A stretch of 7,403 bases of DNA from Actinomycetes bacterium (GTDB taxonomy: Bacteria; Actinomycetota; Actinomycetes; Actinomycetales; Actinomycetaceae), in NCBI GenBank assembly GCA_023420745.1, contig JAEZVQ010000147.1, positions 1 to 7,403 on the forward strand, written 5' to 3'. Below are positions 1 through 6,133 of the stretch, one piece after another. Under the pieces are notes generated by a model, which saw nothing but the letters and a program-made list of their open reading frames with translations, did no database searches and was not told the DNA's origin. Made by a program: the position numbers and the translations under genes. Numbering within the stretch: the first letter of the stretch is position 1; the number at the start of each line of letters is the position of its first letter.

Positions 1-24
1 TCGGAGATGTGTATAAAGAGACAG
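1..24. other. Residual Nextera transposase adapter (sequencing artefact)
   Basis: The first 24 bases match the 3' end of the Nextera Read-2/transposon-end adapter (TCGGAGATGTGTATAAGAG followed by ACAG), except that the run after TAT has three A instead of two. This is a tagmentation adapter left untrimmed at the contig edge, not chromosomal sequence. It truncates the ABC gene that reads leftward into it: any residues translated from here, or a stop codon sought here, are artificial. The identification is from memory of the adapter sequence, and the match is too long to be chance. Confidence 0.96.
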
Positions 25-1749
25 GCTCCATGCTTTCCACAAACTCGCGTATTCGCCGTCGAGGGCGACGAGCTCGTCATGAGAGCCGAGTTCGACAATG
101 CGACCGTCGACCATCACCGCAATGCGATCCGCATCATGAGCGGTATAGAGACGGTGCGCAATAGCAACGACAGTACGCCCGTGTAGCACGCGCGCCAGAG
201 TCTGTTCGAGTGTGCGTGCCGAGGTCGGGTCAAGCAACGACGTCGCTTCGTCGAGGACGAGCGTGTGCGGGTTGATGAGGATGATGCGAGCCAGTGCCAA
301 CTGCTGCGCTTGCGCCGCGCTTAACGTCATATTCCCCGACCCGACCGTGGTATTGACACCGTCATCGAGCGCGTCAACCCAGTCGAGGGCGCCGACGTCA
401 GCCAGTGCCTGACGCACTTCCTCGACAGTCGCGTCCGGGCGAGCCAGGCGCATATTGTCGAGGATGGAACCGACGAACACGTGATGTTCTTGAGTGACGA
501 GGGCGACGTGGCGGTGCAGTTCCTGTTCGGGCAGGTCAACGAGTCGCACTCCCCCCACTTCGACGCGCTCGCGGGTGGGCGGGTGGATACCGGCAATCAT
601 GCGCCCGAGTGTCGATTTGCCAGCACCGGAGGGACCAACGATGGCGAGCGTTTCTCCCGGATTGAGGTCGAGGGTGACGTGGTGGAGGACGTCGCGCCCT
701 TCACGGTAGGCGTAGCACACGTCTCGCACCCGGATGTCGGTGCCGTGGAGTTGCTCTCCCGAGGGGGTGCGGTCGGCTTCCACCATGTCGACACCGAAGA
801 TGCGCGACAGCGCTGTTTGCGCTGATTGGATGGTGTCGATCCAGAAGGTGAGTTCTTGGAGCGGGCCGCGCAGCTGCATCCCGTACAGCGCCACCGTCGT
901 CACCGCGCCGATGGTGGTGAGGTCGCGGGGAACTGCCCAGGCGCCGAGGATGACGACGAAGACGACCGGCACGAGGAAGATGATGGCGAGACCGCCGAGC
1001 ATGAAGGCTCGCAGCCACGACGCGTAGCGGTCAACTCGCCAAGTACCGGCCAAAACCGCGTCGTAGGTAGCGTTGCGCACCTGCGCCATGTTGAGGGCGT
1101 CGACGGTTGCCGCCTGTTCGATGGTTTCAGTTGTCACCCCGGACATCCGCGCAAACTGCGCGCCGCTTGTCTGGTAGGCCGGCACGGCGCGAACGACGTA
1201 CCAGCGTGCCACGACGAATATGAACGGCAAGCTGAGGAACAGGGGGATGGCAAGTAGAGAGGAGGTGATTAAACTCGCGATGAGGATCGCCGCCGAGCTC
1301 AACACAATGACGATAACCCGCGACACTCCTTGACGCACGAGGTACTGCACGCTCGACACATCGTGCGTGGTGCGACCGATGAGGTCACCGGTGCCTGCAG
1401 ACTCGACCACCGACAGCGGCAGGTGCGTCACCGAGGCCATGAAACGTTCGCGCAGCTGAGCAAAAACATCCTCGCCGAAAATGCGTGCGAGGTAGTCGCC
1501 GATGAAGGCGAACGCTGTTTGCCCGACGACGAACACGCCGATGAGGACGAGCATGACGACCACCGTGCGCTGGTCGGTGCCGCTGCTGATGCGGTCAATG
1601 AGCCGACCGATAATGAAGGGGACAGCCACCGTGGATACCGCGGCACACAGCTCGAAAATGACAACCGCGGCGAACATGCCGCGCCGGGTGCGCGCGATGT
1701 CGAGCAGCGACTCGCGGATTACCGGTGAGGGGGCAATGGGGAGTTTCAT
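25..1749 (-). CDS. ABC exporter half-transporter, catalytic Walker half with degenerate signature motif (3' end cut off)
   Basis: Fused permease-ATPase half of a type IV (B-family) ABC exporter in the cytoplasmic membrane. 575 residues are visible; the C-terminus runs into adapter sequence, and the last residues (LWKAWS) look like the usual end of such proteins, so little is missing. Hydrophobic segments lie at about 25-50, 63-88, 140-190 (two helices) and 250-290. The nucleotide-binding domain starts near 335: A-loop tyrosine Y346 or Y348, intact Walker A GPSGAGKST (K378), Q-loop Q420, Walker B LVLDEAT (D500, catalytic E501), D-loop SLLD and switch histidine H532. The ABC signature reads LSAAQ (476-480) instead of LSGGQ, losing both glycines. 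The ATG lies in an ATGA overlap with the upstream partner's stop, with GGAGG 6 nt upstream, so the two are probably translationally coupled. It is inferred to pair with that partner as a heterodimer. Substrate unknown; a multidrug, lipid, siderophore or peptide role cannot be separated from sequence. Confidence 0.93.
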
Positions 1750-3692
1750 TCCTCGCCTCCAATCGTGCGCGCCACCACCGCGCGGTAGTCGTCACTTGTC
1801 GCCATCAAATCCCGGTGGGTACCGCGCGCGATCTCACGCCCAGTATCCGCGTCGAGGACGATAATGTCGTCACAATGTTCGAGGATCAGTGGCGATGACG
1901 ACACGATGACGGTGGTGTGCCCGTGCCGATGATCGATGAGTTTTTGCGCAATCCTTGCTTCCGTGTGGGAATCAAGTGCAGAAGTGGGCTCGACGCAGAT
2001 CAGCACGTCGGGGTTCGCGGCGAGGGCTCGTGCCAACGCGACACGCTGGCGTTGCCCACCGGATAGCGAACGCCCTTTTTCGGCAATCACCCCGCTCAAC
2101 CCACCGTCGAGAGAGTCGACAATGTCGGTGGCGTCGGCAACGTGGAGTGCCACCATGAGATCGTCATCACGCGTCGTGTCCTGACGGTCAAAGGACGGCA
2201 TTTCTTCGCGTGAGGAGTTGTCGATGCGCTCGAAAAGGATCAGTTCCTCCACGCTGGGCGTATGCGGAATCGCCGCGTCACGCCCGAGGATGTTGTCACG
2301 AAGCGTCCCGGCAAAGAGGTGGTCGTGAGAGTCTGCGAGGACGACGTGGCGGCGCGATTCCTCAACTGAGAGGCGCCTGGCGTCCACCCCACCCCAGCTG
2401 ACCATGTCCTCGTCGTTGACGCGAGCAAGTCGCCGCGCAAGGTTTCCTGCGACATCCGGGTCGTGGCAGACGAGCGCGCTGACGCGACCGGGGTGAACGA
2501 CAACACCCGAGGTGGCGTCACGAAACTCAGCGGAAGCGAAATCCACCTCGGCGCCCTCCCCATCTTTCACGCGCGGGGCAACACCGAAAAGTTCAGCGTA
2601 TTTTGCGAACGCGATCCACGCGCGCGTGCCCTGCTGGATCGACGCTGACGCCACCCACAGCGGTACCGACAGGTAGGTGGTGTAGCCGTAAAAGGCGACG
2701 AGGTCACCGGGGGTGAGGGATCCTTGGAACACCATGAATGCCGCCACCGACACGACGAAGGTGGTGAAAATGCCCGGCATCCCCTCGCGCCACGCGGTGA
2801 GCAGTGACTGCCACACGGCAATGGCGACCCCGTCTCGACGCACTCGCTGCGACTGCTCAACGTATCGGCGGACGAACTCGTCCTCGCCGCCCACACCGCG
2901 CAGCACCCGCAGACCGGTCACCGCGTCAGTGGCAATGGTGGTGAGCTGACCTTGGGATTCTCGCTGCACCGTTTGTTTCTTTTGCAGCGGCTTGATGAGG
3001 ATGGTGATCCCGAGGATTGTCAGCGGCATTCCGATGACGACGAGTAGGCCGAGTGGAACGGACACGCGCAGCATCATCACCACAACCACCACCGTCGACA
3101 CGAGGCTCGCCACCGATTCCCCGAGGAAAATGACGAACGACCCGATGTAGTCGGAGTCGGTGGTCACGGTGGTGACGATCTCCCCGGCAGGTTTGCGACC
3201 GGCGAGGGCAACGCCGCGATGACCGGCAGTGTGGACGAGACTGCGTGCCGACACGAAACCGCCTTGCATCCACAGCGAGACTTCGATGAAGTCTCCCATC
3301 CACCGCGTCACAGCAATGATGCCAATGAGGATGAGCATGGCGAGCACCCCGGGAAGTAGGTGCGTGCCGATTCCGCGGTCGAGACCGGAGTCGAGGAGGA
3401 TCCCGAGGGCTTTTGGAAGCAATGCGGCGGCGACGGCGGCGAAGGTGAAGACGGTGGAGGACAGCGCAAGAATCCGCCAGTTGCGGCGCAGCAAGGTGGT
3501 GAACACACCGCGCGCGGTGGCGGGGAAACGATAAATCCCCCCGCGTGGAACACGCAGTGCCGAGGGCCAGTATTTCGGGATACGCGCGAAAGGCGGTAGC
3601 GTAACGCCACGCTGCGTAGCGAGGACACGAAGGCGCGCAACGATATCGTCATTGAGGGCAGCGTCGAAGGCACGGATGCGTCGAGATGACAA
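1746..3692 (-). CDS. ABC exporter half-transporter with inactivated Walker A/B and intact signature
   Basis: Complete 648-residue permease-ATPase half of a B-family ABC exporter, first gene of a two-gene operon. The start is TTG, chosen because AGGAAA lies 6 nt upstream and no ATG/GTG gives a better fit. An extra N-terminal stretch of about 65 residues precedes the first membrane helix; helices follow at about 75-100, 113-133, 183-208, 211-233, 305-325 and 327-350. The ATPase domain (about 385-640) is degraded where nucleotide should bind. The A-loop region is shortened. The Walker A position reads VCHDPDVAGNL (408-418), with Ala, Gly and Asn for the Lys-Ser-Thr. The Q-loop Gln is S455, the Walker B Asp is V567 (E568 kept) and the switch His is S599. 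The signature LSGGQRQ (543-549) and D-loop SALD are perfect. An acidic insertion of about 30-35 residues (about 477-511) lies between Q-loop and signature. This half can complete the partner's ATP site but should not bind Mg-ATP itself. It is not a pseudogene: the frame is intact and the operon arrangement is tight. Confidence 0.93.
   Translation of the reverse strand: MSSRRIRAFDAALNDDIVARLRVLATQRGVTLPPFARIPKYWPSALRVPRGGIYRFPATARGVFTTLLRRNWRILALSSTVFTFAAVAAALLPKALGILLDSGLDRGIGTHLLPGVLAMLILIGIIAVTRWMGDFIEVSLWMQGGFVSARSLVHTAGHRGVALAGRKPAGEIVTTVTTDSDYIGSFVIFLGESVASLVSTVVVVVMMLRVSVPLGLLVVIGMPLTILGITILIKPLQKKQTVQRESQGQLTTIATDAVTGLRVLRGVGGEDEFVRRYVEQSQRVRRDGVAIAVWQSLLTAWREGMPGIFTTFVVSVAAFMVFQGSLTPGDLVAFYGYTTYLSVPLWVASASIQQGTRAWIAFAKYAELFGVAPRVKDGEGAEVDFASAEFRDATSGVVVHPGRVSALVCHDPDVAGNLARRLARVNDEDMVSWGGVDARRLSVEESRRHVVLADSHDHLFAGTLRDNILGRDAAIPHTPSVEELILFERIDNSSREEMPSFDRQDTTRDDDLMVALHVADATDIVDSLDGGLSGVIAEKGRSLSGGQRQRVALARALAANPDVLICVEPTSALDSHTEARIAQKLIDHRHGHTTVIVSSSPLILEHCDDIIVLDADTGREIARGTHRDLMATSDDYRAVVARTIGGEE
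1756..1760 (-). promoter_or_regulatory. Ribosome binding site of the downstream ABC gene, inside the upstream gene
   Basis: GGAGG on the minus strand lies within the last codons of the upstream half-transporter and 6 nt before the ATG at 1749-1747. It fixes the start of the downstream gene and, with the ATGA stop/start overlap, suggests coupled translation giving near-equal amounts of the two subunits. Confidence 0.8.
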
Positions 3693-3698
3693 TGCTGA

Positions 3699-3704
3699 TT
3701 TCCT
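3699..3704 (-). promoter_or_regulatory. Ribosome binding site supporting the TTG start of the first ABC gene
   Basis: AGGAAA on the minus strand, 6 nt before the TTG at 3692-3690. The same 6-nt spacing is seen at the other three genes of the window, which supports this unusual start codon over any downstream alternative. Confidence 0.6.
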
Positions 3705-3834
3705 ACCAATATCAACGATGGTGTGTGAACAGAAAGAGGGAATGAGCCGTCGCCGCGCGACGATCAGCCGTCAGTCGATGGCACGAACTCGCGCCACCAA
3801 TAAATCGGGGATCAAAAATAGCCCGTTAGAAATG

Positions 3835-3864
3835 TTCACGGTACAACACCATGCTCACTACGCT
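3835..3864 (+). promoter_or_regulatory. Possible sigma-A-type promoter for pta-ackA
   Basis: TTCACG (3835-3840) and TACGCT (3859-3864) are separated by 18 nt. The second fits the loose actinobacterial -10 pattern TAnnnT; the first is a poor match to TTGACA. The pair lies inside the inverted repeat at 3837-3885, as expected of a repressor-controlled promoter. An alternative -10, TAGCAT at 3945-3950, has no matching -35. The assignment is by eye and weak. Confidence 0.3.
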
Positions 3865-3885
3865 AGGCAGTGTTGTGAGACCGTG
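3837..3885. repeat. Long interrupted inverted repeat (candidate operator or leader hairpin)
   Basis: CACGGTACAACAC (3837-3849) is mirrored by GTGTTGT (3870-3876) and, after a 3-nt bulge GAG, ACCGTG (3880-3885). That is 13 paired bases with a 20-nt centre. A further GTT/AAC (3834-3836 with 3888-3890) pairs past a 2-nt bulge. It sits in the intergenic region about 145-190 bp before pta and overlaps the best promoter candidate. It could be a protein binding site or, if transcribed, a stem-loop. Confidence 0.6.
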
Positions 3886-4014
3886 TCAACTGAGGGTGAG
3901 GTTGTCTCGCTGTGCGGACATCCCCGTCCACACGACCGGGCGACTAGCATAGATGCTGGATGGGTCGCGATCGACGCGGTCTCGATCCGAGCTTGTTGAT
4001 CACACGCATGAATG

Positions 4015-4022
4015 AAAAGAGG
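4015..4022 (+). promoter_or_regulatory. Ribosome binding site that decides the pta start
   Basis: AAAAGAGG ends 6 nt before the GTG at 4029. In-frame ATGs at 3960 and 4008 would give longer proteins but have no such site, and the extra 23 or 7 residues do not resemble the start of the Pta family. GTG 4029 is therefore the preferred start. Confidence 0.8.
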
Positions 4023-4028
4023 TTCGAC

Positions 4029-6083
4029 GTGGCGAGCACGATCGCTGTCATTTCCCCCGAACCGTTCACCGCGCAGGCGATGGTGACAGTCGGGCTGGTG
4101 TCGAAACTGGAACAGACAGGGAAGACAGTGGGGGTGCTGCGCCCGCTGGTCGTCTCACGCGAGGACGACCCGGTGCTCCAGGCCTTCAACGGTGGTGTCG
4201 CCGGACATGCCCCGGCACGCGCCGCACTGACCTATGCCGAGTACTTTGCTGCCCCCACGTCAGCGATCACTACGGTGATGAATCAGCACCGCCAGCTGGC
4301 GCGCGAGGTCGATATCGTCGTCGTTGACGGCTCCAATTTCGCATCCGGCACCGCCTTTGACGAGTACGATTTCAACGCCCGCGTGTGCGCCAACCTCGGT
4401 GCGCACACGGTCGTTGTCCTCTCCGCTGACCAGCGTCAACGTGACGACGTACGTGACTGCGCCACTGTCGCTCTCGCTGCGGCACGCGACGCACATGCTT
4501 CTGTCGCTGCCGTGGTGGTGACCCGTGCCAGTGCTGACGAATCCTTCAACGATGTAGTCGAGGATGTGCCGACGATCACCGTACCCGAGGTCGATCTCCT
4601 CTCCGCTCCCCGTGTTTCAGACATTGCGCGCGCCACCGCGTCAACCATGATTTCGGGGGACGACGCGGGGCTCGCCGTTGAAGCGGAATCCATCCTGCTG
4701 TGTGGGATGAATGTCGAACATGTCCTCGACCGCATGCGTGACGGTCAGGTGATCATTGCCGCCGCCGACCGCAAAGAACTACTCATTGCCCTCGCGGCGG
4801 CTCACGCGGCACCGGGGCTTCCCAGCCTCGCCGGCATTATTCTCAACGGCGACTTCCCCAGCTCCGAGCTCGTCACCACGACGGTACGCAACCTCGTTCC
4901 CGACCTGCCGATCTTCACCACCGACACCGATTCTTTCACCACCGCGTCGCGTGCCTATGCTGCTCGCGGGCCGATCCGCGTGAATTCGGCACGTAAAGTG
5001 TCGGCGGCAATCGAGGCGATCGGCACCTCGTTCAACGCCATGGTCGAGGAGCTGACCGGTCTCGCTCCATCGAGTGTCGTCACCCCGCTGATGTTCCAAG
5101 CCGACCTCATTGACAAGGCGGCGACCGTGCGCCAGCGCATCGTGTTGCCAGAACCTGATGATGATCGGATTCTGCTCGCCACCGATGAAATCGTGCGTCG
5201 CGGCATTGCCGACGTCATTCTCCTTGGGGACGAGACGAGCGTGCGGGCGCGAGCGGGCGAACTCGGTGTCGACCTCGGGGATTCGACGATTATTTCCCCC
5301 AACGACCCGACCTACGTCGAGCGCTACGCCGAAGAATTTGCACGGTTGCGCGCCAAGAAGGGTGTGACGTTGGAGCAGGCGCGCGAGAAAGTTCAAGACG
5401 TGTCCTACTTCGGCACCATGATGGTGCATATGGGGGATGCGGACGGCATGGTGTCGGGCGCGGCACACACCACGGCACACACCATCGTTCCCTCGTTCCA
5501 GATCATCAAGACGAAGCCGGGAACGTCGATTGTGTCCTCGGTTTTCCTCATGCTGATGGCCGATCGTGTGTACGTCTTCGGTGACTGCGCGGTCAATCTG
5601 GATCCGTCGGCGGAGCAGCTCGCGGATATCGCGATCTCGTCAGCCCAGACGGCACGCCAGTTCGGTGTCGAGCCGAAGGTGGCGATGATCTCCTACTCCA
5701 CCGGCACCTCGGGTTCAGGCCCCGATGTCGATAAGGTGCGCGAGGCGACTGAACTCGTACGGGCGAAGGCGCCGGAACTGGCCGTCGATGGGCCACTCCA
5801 GTTCGATGCTTCCGTCGACGCGGCGGTGGCGGCGAAGAAAATGCCGGGGTCACCGGTTGCCGGCCAGGCCACGGTGTTCATCTTCCCCGATCTCAACACC
5901 GGGAACACCACCTACAAGGCGGTGCAGCGCTCCTCTAGCGCGGTGGCTGTCGGCCCGGTGCTGCAGGGGCTGAATAAGCCAGTCAACGACCTCTCGCGCG
6001 GCGCGCTCGTCGAAGACATTGTCAATACGGTGGCTCTCACTGCCGTCCAAGCTCAGGGACACGGCGAAGCTGGCAGCTGCTGA
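4029..6083 (+). CDS. pta: Phosphate acetyltransferase, long three-domain form
   Basis: Catalyses acetyl-CoA + phosphate to acetyl-phosphate + CoA in the cytoplasm, the first step of the Pta-AckA acetate pathway. From the GTG start it is 684 residues, close to the roughly 690 of the mycobacterial enzyme. It has an N-terminal dethiobiotin-synthetase-like domain (about 1-185), a DRTGG-type regulatory domain (about 190-300) and the catalytic PTA/PTB domain (about 350-680). The catalytic domain shows IVLPEPDDDRIL, HMGDADGMVSGAAHTTAHT, SYSTGTSGSG (555-564) followed by DKVREAT, PDLNTGN (620-626), YKAVQRS, and GPVLQGLNKPVNDLSRG near the end, all strong family motifs. The N-terminal domain is altered: where relatives have PE..TGKST, this protein reads PEPFTAQAM (10-18), so P-loop Gly, Lys, Ser and Thr are all replaced. 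Catalysis should not be affected because the active site is in the C-terminal domain. The N-terminal domain is known in enterobacterial Pta to influence assembly and allostery. ackA follows after 50 bp, so the two are probably co-transcribed. Confidence 0.96.
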   Translation: MASTIAVISPEPFTAQAMVTVGLVSKLEQTGKTVGVLRPLVVSREDDPVLQAFNGGVAGHAPARAALTYAEYFAAPTSAITTVMNQHRQLAREVDIVVVDGSNFASGTAFDEYDFNARVCANLGAHTVVVLSADQRQRDDVRDCATVALAAARDAHASVAAVVVTRASADESFNDVVEDVPTITVPEVDLLSAPRVSDIARATASTMISGDDAGLAVEAESILLCGMNVEHVLDRMRDGQVIIAAADRKELLIALAAAHAAPGLPSLAGIILNGDFPSSELVTTTVRNLVPDLPIFTTDTDSFTTASRAYAARGPIRVNSARKVSAAIEAIGTSFNAMVEELTGLAPSSVVTPLMFQADLIDKAATVRQRIVLPEPDDDRILLATDEIVRRGIADVILLGDETSVRARAGELGVDLGDSTIISPNDPTYVERYAEEFARLRAKKGVTLEQAREKVQDVSYFGTMMVHMGDADGMVSGAAHTTAHTIVPSFQIIKTKPGTSIVSSVFLMLMADRVYVFGDCAVNLDPSAEQLADIAISSAQTARQFGVEPKVAMISYSTGTSGSGPDVDKVREATELVRAKAPELAVDGPLQFDASVDAAVAAKKMPGSPVAGQATVFIFPDLNTGNTTYKAVQRSSSAVAVGPVLQGLNKPVNDLSRGALVEDIVNTVALTAVQAQGHGEAGSC

Positions 6084-6094
6084 GCTGCCGGTTT
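6067..6094. repeat. Hairpin across the pta stop codon
   Basis: GGCAGCT (6072-6078) and AGCTGCC (6083-6089) pair perfectly around a 4-nt loop GCTG. The stem extends outwards to 6067/6094 with two G-T wobbles, giving about 12 pairs. The loop and upper stem contain the TGA of pta. No T-run follows directly (next bases CTCGCG), so it is not a typical terminator. It may affect mRNA stability or partial read-through into ackA; this function is inferred. Confidence 0.6.
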
Positions 6095-6120
6095 CTCGCG
6101 ATCCCCGCACGACTTTTGTT

Positions 6121-6127
6121 GAAAGGA
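6121..6127 (+). promoter_or_regulatory. Ribosome binding site that decides the ackA start
   Basis: GAAAGGA ends 6 nt before ATG 6134. A longer reading from TTG 6116 would place this site inside the coding region and add MLKGQL, which is unlike the family. ATG 6134 is preferred. Confidence 0.85.
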
Positions 6128-6133
6128 CAACTG

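Larger units (their letters stand above)
3693..4028. promoter_or_regulatory. Divergent intergenic region between the ABC operon and pta-ackA
   Basis: 336 bp with no convincing gene; it must carry promoters for both divergent operons. Its left-middle part (about 3800-3836) is locally A/T-richer than its surroundings. On the minus strand TATTTT (3820-3815) could be a -10 box for the ABC genes, but no good -35 lies at the right distance. On the plus strand a better candidate (3835-3864) overlaps a long inverted repeat (3837-3885). The stretch between that and pta holds further small inverted repeats: GGAC/GTCC (3916-3919 with 3926-3929, extendable by GTG/CAC past one mismatch), AGCAT/ATGCT (3946-3950 with 3953-3957) and GATCGA/TCGATC (3969-3974 with 3982-3987). 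If transcription starts near 3870, pta would have a leader of about 150-160 nt able to fold. I do not recognise a known riboswitch. Confidence 0.6.

Noticed and set aside
1..24. Transposon inverted repeat or mobile element end
   Set aside because: The sequence is the synthetic mosaic-end adapter used in library preparation, not a natural element in this genome.
826..1728. Plus-strand open frames (143 and 132 aa) opposite the truncated ABC gene
   Set aside because: The minus-strand frame encodes continuous membrane helices of an ABC exporter; the plus-strand products are highly polar, compositionally odd and shadow-like.
1746..3692. Treating the 648-aa ABC half as a decaying pseudogene because its Walker A is missing
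   Set aside because: The frame is intact, the signature and D-loop are perfect, the membrane domain is normal, and translation is coupled to a partner with the reciprocal defect, which indicates selection for an asymmetric heterodimer.
3945..3957. TAGCAT as the pta -10 box
   Set aside because: No acceptable -35 sequence lies 16-19 nt upstream; it is more simply part of the small AGCAT/ATGCT palindrome.
3652..3999. 115-residue plus-strand open frame covering most of the intergenic region
   Set aside because: It begins within the ABC gene's first codons and overlaps the promoter/inverted repeat; no ribosome site of the quality seen at the other genes and no recognisable domain.
4779..5480. 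233-residue minus-strand open frame inside pta
   Set aside because: It lies entirely antisense to well-supported catalytic-domain codons of pta; the translation is rich in His/Arg/Gly with no domain, typical of a high-GC shadow frame.
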